A stretch of DNA of 41,288 bases, taken from Myxococcales bacterium. GTDB taxonomy: Bacteria > Myxococcota > UBA727 > JABDBI01. Below are positions 18,527 to 25,376 of this stretch, piece after piece (position 1 is the stretch's first letter; each line of letters starts with the position of its first letter). Under the pieces are notes generated by a model that was given only the letters and a program-made list of their open reading frames with translations, was not told the origin of the DNA and made no database searches. Location of the stretch: NCBI GenBank assembly GCA_947445025.1, contig CANFCB010000008.1:1-41288 (forward strand), in the 5' to 3' direction. Made by a program: the position numbers and the translations under genes.

Positions 18527-19669
18527 TTAAGGAACCTGGTCAAGCACGGTAGGCACTTCTACATTTTCTATCTTTCCTTTGGGTAACGAGGCTCGAATTA
18601 GAGTTTTCAATACTTCATTTCGTTTCACGCGACCTAAAATAAGTTTCAGATCTTCATAGATCGACGGATCCACCAACAAACGCCCCACAGTTCCCTGACC
18701 TTTTTTGACGGAACTAATGATTGAGTTTAAATCAGCAGCGGCCGCATTTAGATTTGTTATCAAGTTATTTTGTTTGCTGTCATAAATCAAACTATGGGCA
18801 ATACCGGAGCCCTGGCGCACTTCTTGTAACACAGCATGAATATCGGCTAAAATATCATTTGCCAAGCGCACGGTCTCGGCACCCTTCTTATCGTAAATGA
18901 GCGAATGCAAGAGGCCACTGCCATTTTCTGTGGCAGCAAGAATATTATTCAAATGGGCAGTAGTGCCCTTAACCGAATTGGCTGCCTCTTTTAAGCCTGC
19001 CACCAATTGCTGGAAATCTTTCCCACTTTTCTTGTCATAAACAAGCTTATGAATAATGCCATCACCCTTTTGCACTTCGACTACAATATTCTTAAGCGCC
19101 GTCGCGGCATCTGCAAGCGCAACGTCCCCACCTTGGGCACTAAACCCTTCTACTAATTTGCGTGCTCCAGCAATTGATTCTGTCACATTTTCCAACACGG
19201 TTTGGGCCTTGGCCAAGGCATCATTAAAATCAAGGGGCGCAATCGTTTTTATTACGCCGCCATCAGGAACCGCCGGTAAATCCGGAGAACCTAAACTGAT
19301 ATTAATGGTTTTATCTCCTAAAAGGCCCTTGCTATCAATTCGCGCCACGGAATCCTGCCGAATCCAAGGCAAGGTATCGCTGGAAATGCGAAAGACCACT
19401 TTAATTTGACGATGCTCATGGGGTGTTTTCGCGCGCATTGGTGGAAATTTAATTTCACTCACACGCCCCACGATCACACCGGCCAATAAAACATCTGCAC
19501 CAACATTTAAGCCCGCAACATTAGGATAAAATCCGTTGATATAAGCTGCGTCATCAAATAAACGTCGCTCTTTGCCAATTAAAAATATAAAAGTGCCGAG
19601 CAATCCAATGCCGACGATGATAAATAAACCAAGTATAACATCGAGATAACGGCGTCTTGTGATGGCCAT
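18527..19669 (-). CDS. MCE/MlaD-family lipid-transport substrate-binding protein
   Basis: 380 residues. One N-terminal membrane helix (~10-31) anchors the protein, followed by a single MCE domain (~38-140: GFYPNVAGLNVGADVLLAGVIVGRV...SKGLLGDKTINISLG). Such proteins form hexameric rings that carry lipids between the inner and outer membranes. The C-terminal part is helical and contains a motif repeated at residues 202-212, 250-260 and 287-297 (G-G/S-x-G-I/L-xx-H-x-L-x-YD form), with a weaker fourth copy at 324-334. The gene follows an MlaF-like ATPase by 14 bases, but no MlaE permease is next to it. Confidence 0.9.
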   Translation of the reverse strand: MAITRRRYLDVILGLFIIVGIGLLGTFIFLIGKERRLFDDAAYINGFYPNVAGLNVGADVLLAGVIVGRVSEIKFPPMRAKTPHEHRQIKVVFRISSDTLPWIRQDSVARIDSKGLLGDKTINISLGSPDLPAVPDGGVIKTIAPLDFNDALAKAQTVLENVTESIAGARKLVEGFSAQGGDVALADAATALKNIVVEVQKGDGIIHKLVYDKKSGKDFQQLVAGLKEAANSVKGTTAHLNNILAATENGSGLLHSLIYDKKGAETVRLANDILADIHAVLQEVRQGSGIAHSLIYDSKQNNLITNLNAAAADLNSIISSVKKGQGTVGRLLVDPSIYEDLKLILGRVKRNEVLKTLIRASLPKGKIENVEVPTVLDQVP

Positions 19670-19683
19670 TTAGAAATTGCTCC

Positions 19684-20451
19684 TTAAAAATCAGCAAGAG
19701 TAGGATCGCCCGCTAAAAAACCTCGAACAAAACTGTCTTCACTGTTGATGAGCGCATCCATTGTTCCTACCGCCTTTATTTTACCATCGTACATGAAGGC
19801 AGCACGATTACTCAACCGAATCGCTGTGGTAATATCATGAATAACCACTATGCTTGTGCATTTAAGCCGTTCCTGCAGGGCAATTATTAAATCGGCAATA
19901 CGTACTGTATTGATCGGATCCAAACCCGTCGTAGGCTCATCATACAAGATGACCTCAGGATCAGTGGCGATTGCTCTAGCTAAACCAATCCGTTTTTTCA
20001 TACCACCAGAAAGTTCTGAAGGCATTTTAGAGCCAGCATAGGGAAGCCCCACCAACTCTAATTTATCTTGCACTCTTTCTTTAAGTTCACCAGGCGACAA
20101 ATTAAATTGCTCTCGCAAGGGATAAGCGACGTTATCAAAAACAGTCATTGAATCAAACAAGGCTGCCCACTGAAACAGCATTGATACACGCTTACGCATA
20201 GGCATAAATAATTTGTCTTTGGTAAAAGCAGCAACGTCGACACCATCAAACCAGATCTCGCCTTGATCGACATCTAAAAGCCCAATCAACATTTTAATAG
20301 TTACCGTTTTACCGATTCCCGAAGGTCCTATAATACTAATGGTTTCGCCTTTCACAATGTCCAAATTAAAATCAAGACAAACACTCTGAGTACCAAAAGC
20401 TTTATAGACATGGCGATAAGATATATAGGCTTTTTCGTTTTGTTCACTCAT
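19684..20451 (-). CDS. ABC transporter ATPase, MlaF type
   Basis: About 255 residues. It powers the MCE/Mla lipid transporter. Walker A GPSGIGKT, a Q-loop in MLFQWAALFDSMTV (FQ-x-A/G-ALFDS-T is the MlaF hallmark), signature ELSGGMKKRIGLARA, Walker B VILYDEPTTGLDP and the H-loop VVIHD are all present. The ATG at 20451 is preferred over one 30 codons upstream: a GGAGG run lies before it, and the overlap with the preceding gene is then only 8 bases (ATGAGTGA). That implies tight translational coupling to the degenerate P-loop protein. Confidence 0.92.
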   Translation of the reverse strand: MSEQNEKAYISYRHVYKAFGTQSVCLDFNLDIVKGETISIIGPSGIGKTVTIKMLIGLLDVDQGEIWFDGVDVAAFTKDKLFMPMRKRVSMLFQWAALFDSMTVFDNVAYPLREQFNLSPGELKERVQDKLELVGLPYAGSKMPSELSGGMKKRIGLARAIATDPEVILYDEPTTGLDPINTVRIADLIIALQERLKCTSIVVIHDITTAIRLSNRAAFMYDGKIKAVGTMDALINSEDSFVRGFLAGDPTLADF

Positions 20452-21085
20452 ACCTTTTTCCTCCTCCATGTTCCTCACTATCAAGCTCCCAGCCTGGGTC
20501 GTGCTCTGCAGTATCTTTTGCCCAGTTTTGCGGAAATGCAAACGAGGTCACTCCTAACTGCTCAGCCATAAAAGGCTTTGCATCTATCTTCTCTAAAGAA
20601 AAGTCACCAACCAGCTGCGCATTTCCCAAAGTGTTAAAACCAACTTGATAAACACTTTTTTCCCAGACGCTTTGAATAAAATCAATTTTTGACTGATGCG
20701 CAAAAAACCAAAGCGCCGCTGTGTTAACCACCGGCAAAGAAGCGATTATACATACAGAAGAATCATGTTCCAACAACCAAAATAGATCAGCAGGCAAGAT
20801 ATCGATCAATAAAACATAATCTGCTCCGGCGATATGGGCACACTTCAGCCCACTTGAAATTGTTTCGCGTAAAGAGGCATTTTCCATCGACCAAATGCGT
20901 GCACTCTTACCAATATCATTAGCTAAAGCTTGCGCTAATTTAATTTTTCCAGCTTGATGCGGACCTAAAATAAATGTGTGCTCTCCATTTAAACTGCGCT
21001 TCAGCAATTGCTCTGCTTGATGCGGGTGCAAGTTATCTTTTCGCACCAATTCCTGGAGCGCCGAGATCAAACCTTCATCTCCCAT
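20444..21085 (-). CDS. Degenerate secretion-ATPase-like (CpaF/PilT-type) P-loop protein
   Basis: 213 residues. FILGPHQAGKIKLAQALAN occupies the place of a Walker A motif but has Ile where Ser/Thr should follow the Lys. RIWSMENASL matches the position of the Asp-box (RIVTIEDT-like) and GADYVLLIDIL that of Walker B in the type II/IV secretion ATPases. It therefore looks like a CpaF/PilT relative that has probably lost nucleotide hydrolysis. It occupies the place where an MlaE permease would be expected, but has no membrane segments. AAAGGA precedes the ATG by 8 bases. The resemblance is weak and by eye only. Confidence 0.5.
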   Translation of the reverse strand: MGDEGLISALQELVRKDNLHPHQAEQLLKRSLNGEHTFILGPHQAGKIKLAQALANDIGKSARIWSMENASLRETISSGLKCAHIAGADYVLLIDILPADLFWLLEHDSSVCIIASLPVVNTAALWFFAHQSKIDFIQSVWEKSVYQVGFNTLGNAQLVGDFSLEKIDAKPFMAEQLGVTSFAFPQNWAKDTAEHDPGWELDSEEHGGGKRYE

Positions 21086-21107
21086 GGGTTTTTCCTTTGA
21101 GACATCA

Positions 21108-21218
21108 CTACTTGTTGTATTGTAGCAAGAGCTTAGTCAAGATATCCAGTCCTTCACCTAAACTTGCTTGATCAATCACCAGGGGCGGCACTATGCGCAT
21201 CCCATTTTTTTTAATCAT
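21108..21218 (-). pseudogene. C-terminal remnant of a class III aminotransferase (ArgD-like)
   Basis: A 36-codon frame read from an ATG overlapping the sspB stop. Its middle, MRIVPPLVIDQASLGEGLDI, is the standard C-terminal block of acetylornithine/ornithine aminotransferases (RxxPPLxI...E...GLxIL). Everything upstream, including the PLP-lysine region, is missing, because sspB occupies that DNA in another frame. It looks like the scar of a deletion that joined the end of sspB to the end of an aminotransferase gene, leaving the downstream operon intact. No Shine-Dalgarno site precedes it. It is not impossible that the micro-ORF is translated by coupling. Confidence 0.6.
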
Positions 21219-21759
21219 CGGTTACTAAGTGTAAAAAAGACGCAGGACTTTTCTGGGTCTTAGAAGATTTTTTCTGCTGCAATTCTTTTTCTAATTCTTT
21301 TGGTAATTCTCTTTTTAATTCAAAAGCAGGTTTCAGTACCGATGGGACATCTTCGCGCCAAACGGCACCCATACCTGTACTATCAAGTTCAATGATAAAA
21401 ACTGATTTCCAAGGAATCATGCAAAAATAAAAACCTTCAGGAAAAGACAAAGTCGCTTTTACGCCCCACTCATTATAAGCAAAATCGGCTATGCCATAAC
21501 GATGGGAAAAATTGAGCCGCAAGTTAGGAACATCCTTTAAGACAAGAGGTACTTTGACCTCGGGATGAGAGGCATCTAACACAATTGCGGTCGTCCCTTG
21601 TTTTAGCAAATCTTCAAATACTTTTAATTTGTGCAGATCACCTGCACACACCCCAGCCTGAGGCGCTACCTTATTTTCTTTGGTGCTGCGTGTAAAATCT
21701 ACCCGAACGACGTTATCGTCTTTTGCTAGATCATCATCAGAAGGGGTACGCGAAGACAT
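21211..21759 (-). CDS. sspB: SspB-type ClpXP adaptor (substrate-delivery protein)
   Basis: 182 residues. The folded domain (~45-145) has the SspB pattern: a helix ending in LLKQGTTAIVLDAS, then HPEVKVPLVLKD, LRLNFSHRYG, VKATLSFPEGFYFCMIPWKSVFIIEL, which binds ssrA-tagged peptides. The tail is charged and flexible (Lys/Glu-rich) and ends in a short hydrophobic patch (FLHLVTDD), the expected ClpX-binding module. The ~40-residue polar N-terminal extension is unusual. The start codon directly follows the rpoZ stop (TAA then ATG), so translation is coupled. Its presumed client, tmRNA-tagged protein, is made from the ssrA gene 3 kb away. Confidence 0.8.
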   Translation of the reverse strand: MSSRTPSDDDLAKDDNVVRVDFTRSTKENKVAPQAGVCAGDLHKLKVFEDLLKQGTTAIVLDASHPEVKVPLVLKDVPNLRLNFSHRYGIADFAYNEWGVKATLSFPEGFYFCMIPWKSVFIIELDSTGMGAVWREDVPSVLKPAFELKRELPKELEKELQQKKSSKTQKSPASFLHLVTDD

Positions 21760-22023
21760 TTAGATGTGAACGCCGTAAATAGCTTCGTACTCACGATCAA
21801 GTTCAGACAATGATGATTCTAACACTTCTTTAACAGGTCGGTTAAAATGCACTTTGCCAGCAGCAATTTCGCGCAAGGCAATTACTTGTTCGTTATTTTT
21901 GTAACCTTCCACCAAGGCGCGACTGCCTTTCATGAGTTGACGTGCACGTGCTGCTGCCAACAAAACTAAGGCAAATCGATTATCAACAACTTCTAAGCAA
22001 TCTTCAACTGTTACGCGTGCCAC
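21760..22023 (-). CDS. rpoZ: RNA polymerase omega subunit
   Basis: 87 residues. A small subunit that helps assemble RNA polymerase and can bind ppGpp. [19 protein letters not shown] and the [12 protein letters not shown] block are diagnostic and closest in style to myxobacterial omega. The GTG at 22023 is chosen, giving the normal N-terminus (V)ARVTVEDC, with GGGAG about 9 bases upstream; a TTG six codons earlier would overlap that site. It is the first gene of the minus-strand run that goes on to sspB, the Mla-like genes, the protease and recA. Confidence 0.95.
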   Translation of the reverse strand: MARVTVEDCLEVVDNRFALVLLAAARARQLMKGSRALVEGYKNNEQVIALREIAAGKVHFNRPVKEVLESSLSELDREYEAIYGVHI

Positions 22024-22197
22024 TTTAAACCACTCCCGCAAATTTTAAGAGGCATAAGCATTACAACACAAGCAAGCGACGCACAAGATCTAAATTATGG
22101 CTAAATTATTGGATGCTACGATAAAACCCCAGAATTATCATACCAGCCAAGACTGGCATAATAAATCAAATCAGCACAAGGGATTTCATCATGCTAC

Positions 22198-22614
22198 TCA
22201 GTAACAACGAGAAACGTAGCAGCCGCCAAATACTGTGTATCTATTGCAAGCCTGAAGCGCTTCACGCTGTGCTGCATACTGATCGTAAGCTACTGCAGAG
22301 TACGCACTCCCGTAATTATTTTGCGCGATGCAAGTCCAGCTGCCACGGCCATAGCCGCCACGACCGCCATCCCAACCATCACGGCCTCCTCGACCGCCAT
22401 CCCAACCGTCACGCCCGCCACCACCACCCCAATAACCTTCACGCCGACCACCGCGATCACCATCACAATGAGGAGCGGAGTCATTATGCATGGTCTCATT
22501 TATATGGCCTGCGATGGCTAGGCTCATATCTTCTGCATCATCAGCCCTGGCGAATCCTGGCATACCAATCTGAACCGACAACAATAAAGCTAAACTCAAA
22601 ACCGCTCTTTTCAT
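22198..22614 (-). CDS. Small secreted Gly-rich protein with a C-terminal Cys domain
   Basis: 138 residues. A signal peptide covers ~1-25 (MKR, hydrophobic core, ARA-DDAED). A low-complexity centre of Gly, Arg, Asp and Trp includes the exact repeat GRDGWDGGRG twice in tandem. The C-terminal ~45 residues (AYSAVAYDQYAAQREALQACN, then two further Cys) resemble DUF4189-type periplasmic domains, probably with disulfides. The ATG at 22614 has GGGAG 8 bases before it; the GTG three codons earlier does not fit. Function unknown; no neighbour suggests one. Confidence 0.75.
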   Translation of the reverse strand: MKRAVLSLALLLSVQIGMPGFARADDAEDMSLAIAGHINETMHNDSAPHCDGDRGGRREGYWGGGGGRDGWDGGRGGRDGWDGGRGGYGRGSWTCIAQNNYGSAYSAVAYDQYAAQREALQACNRYTVFGGCYVSRCY

Positions 22615-22690
22615 GATTAACACTCCCTGCGTTTTTTAAAAAAAGATCCTTCTCGTGAAAGATCTACCCACCGGTCTTGCTATTTGATGT

Positions 22691-23593
22691 CTATTTGATC
22701 CATTTGCCCATCGGGTGACTGGCGGATAAAATTCTTGAAATAAAGTCTATGAAGCAGCGAATTTTAGGAAGCACAAAACGCTGCTGCTGATAGTTCAAAT
22801 AGATTGGCACTTCTGCGCTCTCGAAACTACCCAACAGCCTTACGAGGCTATTTTCTTTGATTTCCTTCTTAACCATATACTCATGCAGTTGCACAATTCC
22901 AAGGCCATCCTTCGCCAATTTAAGCATAGCAGCCGTATCGTTAAGACGAAGGTATGGCTGAACATGTATCTTTTTACCATTTGCAAAAATAATTTCATCA
23001 TTCGGTTTGCGCATACTATGGGCAATATAGCGATGCAGGCTTAGCTCATCGGGAGTATTTGGGATCCCCATGGCTTGCAAATACTTCGGGGATGCACACA
23101 GTACATACCTTGTTTGGGCAATGGTTTTTTGAATAGAGTCAGGCGACCCTGAAATGGACATCCCCACAAGAATATCAATTTTCTCACGCACCATATCCGG
23201 CATCCGTTCTGCCAATTCTAATTCCAGGCGAAGCTCGCGATACTCTTGCAAAAAACCCGCAAGATTTGGAACAATATAGGTTTCTCCAAAATGTTTGGCC
23301 GCAGTAACTCGAAGTCGACCTGAGGGTTCCTTATGAATTTGCGAAACCATTAAGGAAGCTTCTTCAATGCCTGCCAGCAGAGGACGGATCTGCTCCAGAT
23401 AAATTTCGCCTAATGGTGTTAATGCCACATGCCGAGTGGTTCTCTCAAGCAACATCACAGCCAAGTCAGCCTCAAGCGCCGATATTTGCTTACTAATTGC
23501 AGCTCTAGAAACCCCACAAATTTGCGCAGCTTTAGCGAAACTTCGATGTTCTGCAACTTCTTTAAATATCCGAAGCCTGCCTAATTCGCTCAT
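22691..23593 (-). CDS. LysR-family transcriptional regulator
   Basis: 300 residues. The winged helix-turn-helix occupies ~1-60 (FKEVAEHRSFAKAAQICGVSRAAISKQISALE) and the substrate-sensing domain ~88-290. It resembles the LysR proteins that control neighbouring transporters or oxidoreductases. It is divergent from the MFS gene across a 105-base gap with a tandem GTTAAC-containing repeat, so it most likely controls that gene and itself. GGAAGG 6 bases before the ATG supports the start. Confidence 0.93.
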   Translation of the reverse strand: MSELGRLRIFKEVAEHRSFAKAAQICGVSRAAISKQISALEADLAVMLLERTTRHVALTPLGEIYLEQIRPLLAGIEEASLMVSQIHKEPSGRLRVTAAKHFGETYIVPNLAGFLQEYRELRLELELAERMPDMVREKIDILVGMSISGSPDSIQKTIAQTRYVLCASPKYLQAMGIPNTPDELSLHRYIAHSMRKPNDEIIFANGKKIHVQPYLRLNDTAAMLKLAKDGLGIVQLHEYMVKKEIKENSLVRLLGSFESAEVPIYLNYQQQRFVLPKIRCFIDFISRILSASHPMGKWIK

Positions 23594-23622
23594 CTTTGGC
23601 CTTCCAGCAATTATTTACTTAA

Positions 23623-23642
23623 AGTTAACAATAGTTAACAAT
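23623..23642. promoter_or_regulatory. Tandem 10-bp repeat in the lysR/MFS intergenic region (operator candidate)
   Basis: AGTTAACAAT occurs twice back to back, one helical turn apart; GTTAAC-N4-GTTAAC also forms an inverted repeat. It lies between the divergent start codons, where a LysR-type T-N11-A site would be expected. Confidence 0.5.
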
Positions 23643-23698
23643 GCCGCCGATTGCAAATTCCTAGTTATGATTCACAGTAAAAAAACTGGAGAACCGCC

Positions 23699-24922
23699 AT
23701 GCACAACGAAAAACAAATTGCCCCACCACTGTGGCTACTCATGCCGTTGGTCGCATTTCCGCAGATTGGAGAAACGATATACACGCCTTGCTTACCAAAT
23801 ATGGTGCAAGCGTTTGCTACTTCTACTCAAATGGTCAATCTAACTTTAAGCCTCTATTTAGTAGGATTTGCTCTAGGCGTCCTCTGTTTTGGGATACTTT
23901 GTGATCGCATAGGCAGAAGACCTTCTATGCTTTTGGGATTAAGCATCTACGTGATCGCAAGTGCTTTTTGTATCCTTGCGCCCAATATTCTGACTTTATT
24001 AATCAGCAGGCTAGCGCAAGGATTTGGTGCAAGCGTTGGCTCAGTGGTCGTTCAAACTATGATGAGAGATCTTTACATTGGCGTCCGACGAAGCCAAGTA
24101 TTTTCCCTTGTCACTGCAGCCCTCGCGTTAAGTCCAGCAATTGGTCCCTTGATAGGGGGAGGTGTAGATGAGCTGGTCGGGTTCAAAGGTAACTTCGCAG
24201 TACTGCTCTTGATGGGTTTACTTTTGTTGATTATCAGCCATTTTCAACTCAACGAAACGCAACCACCTGAAATACGATTGCTCTCGAGAAACAGCGTGTT
24301 TTCTGTATCTACAAAAATGCTAGCGGACCCCCGTATCTGGAAGAGTGTTTTTATGGTTGCCGGATGCAACGGAATTTTATTTAGCTTTTACGGAGAAGCT
24401 CCTTATATTTTTCAAAAAATCTTAGGCTACACGCCAAGCGAGTACGGGCGCATAGGAATTGCAATTGCTTTATCATCGATGCTAGGTGCATTGTTATCGC
24501 ACAGACTAGGCAGCAAATTAGCGACGGAAAGACTTGTGCAAATTGGCGCGGGCTTAACCTTGACAGGCGCGATGCTTTTTTTTAGCTTGGCTTCTGTAGA
24601 TTTTATAAATAGCTCAACACGCAATCTCTCAACGGCTTGCGTCATTTTTCCTATGGCATTCATATTCGTTGGTTTTGGTTTGATTATCCCAAACACTCTT
24701 GCAGTAGCACTGAAAGCATATGCCACAAGTCTCGGCATTGCAGGCGCAGTCTTAGGTCTATCCTATTACCTGTTTATTGCCCTGATTACTGAAGGAATGG
24801 GACTCCTGCATAATGGAACAATTATGGCGATGCCATCATACTTCGTTGGCCTTTCAGCCTTCATGTGTTTGGTATCTTTTTTAAAAGTTGTTAATGTTGA
24901 GCCTCACATAAATAGAGCTTAA
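23699..24922 (+). CDS. MFS multidrug efflux transporter, Bcr/CflA type
   Basis: 407 residues with 12 predicted membrane helices. The N-terminus (YTPCLPNMVQAFATSTQMVNLTLSLYLVGFALG) and the motif A loop FGILCDRIGRRP are typical of the drug:H+ antiporter Bcr/CflA group, whose members export bicyclomycin, chloramphenicol or related compounds. The actual substrate is unknown. GGAG 8 bases before the ATG supports the start. Divergent LysR regulator upstream. Confidence 0.92.
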   Translation: MHNEKQIAPPLWLLMPLVAFPQIGETIYTPCLPNMVQAFATSTQMVNLTLSLYLVGFALGVLCFGILCDRIGRRPSMLLGLSIYVIASAFCILAPNILTLLISRLAQGFGASVGSVVVQTMMRDLYIGVRRSQVFSLVTAALALSPAIGPLIGGGVDELVGFKGNFAVLLLMGLLLLIISHFQLNETQPPEIRLLSRNSVFSVSTKMLADPRIWKSVFMVAGCNGILFSFYGEAPYIFQKILGYTPSEYGRIGIAIALSSMLGALLSHRLGSKLATERLVQIGAGLTLTGAMLFFSLASVDFINSSTRNLSTACVIFPMAFIFVGFGLIIPNTLAVALKAYATSLGIAGAVLGLSYYLFIALITEGMGLLHNGTIMAMPSYFVGLSAFMCLVSFLKVVNVEPHINRA

Positions 24923-25007
24923 CTAATATGCTATCGCAGAAAAAATTCTTGAACAATTTTAATATTGCACTACACTGAACAAGAGTTGATCTATGTTTAA
25001 ACCACTT

Positions 25008-25372
25008 GGGGGCGATTGGCTTCGACGGGGGATGAGAGCGATTGATGGCACGTCGCGGGTTCCGGTCACCGCGTAAAAAGGCTGGAAAAACATAAAATGC
25101 CAACAATAATGTTGAGCTAGCTGTCGCTTAAGCTTAAAAACCTTTAAGCGACCCATCGACCTAACGTCTGTCTGAGCAATAGGACTCGATGTAAATTATT
25201 GGACTGGCCCGCATTTTTTCCAGACTGGAGTGCGGGCGAGAAATAAATCTGGAACAAAGCGATGAAGCCTGCCCCTGGGCGTTGTTGTTTTGTATAAATC
25301 AGCGGGCTAAACGTGTAGAAGTCTTTTGTGATTATCTTTCGGACGCGGGTTCAATCCCCGCCGCCTCCACCA
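25008..25372 (+). ncRNA. ssrA: tmRNA (transfer-messenger RNA)
   Basis: The 5' GGGGGCG and 3' CGCCTCC pair as the acceptor stem, with an encoded ACCA end (25369-25372). The 5' end has the standard GATTGGCTTCGACGGGG, and the 3' end has a full T arm (GCGGG TTCAATC CCCGC). Between them is a tag reading frame ending in a stem that contains the stop codon. The length, about 365 bases, is normal. Together with SmpB it rescues stalled ribosomes and tags the product for ClpXP. It ends 4 bases from the stop codon of the convergent prfC. No clear sigma-70 promoter could be assigned upstream. Confidence 0.95.
25099..25131 (+). other. tmRNA tag-peptide reading frame (ANNNVELAVA)
   Basis: GCC AAC AAT AAT GTT GAG CTA GCT GTC GCT TAA gives A-N-N-N-V-E-L-A-V-A. 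The TAA lies at the base of a 9-bp stem (GTCGCTTAA with TTAAGCGAC), as in other tmRNAs. The other two frames here stop early or give no Ala-rich end. The resume codon assignment is inferred from the tag's resemblance to known AxN...A(V/L)A tags. Confidence 0.75.
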
Positions 25373-25376
25373 TTTT

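Noticed and set aside
19684-20541. Longer MlaF start at 20541
   Set aside because: It would overlap the preceding gene by 98 bases; the inner ATG 20451 has a GGAGG run and the family N-terminus.
22191-22616. His-rich plus-strand frame
   Set aside because: It mirrors the Gly-rich secreted protein, which has a signal peptide and a ribosome site on the minus strand.
24951-25007. Sigma-70 promoter of ssrA
   Set aside because: TATGTT-like and TTGCAC-like hexamers are present, but the spacing (about 21 bases) is wrong; no confident promoter.
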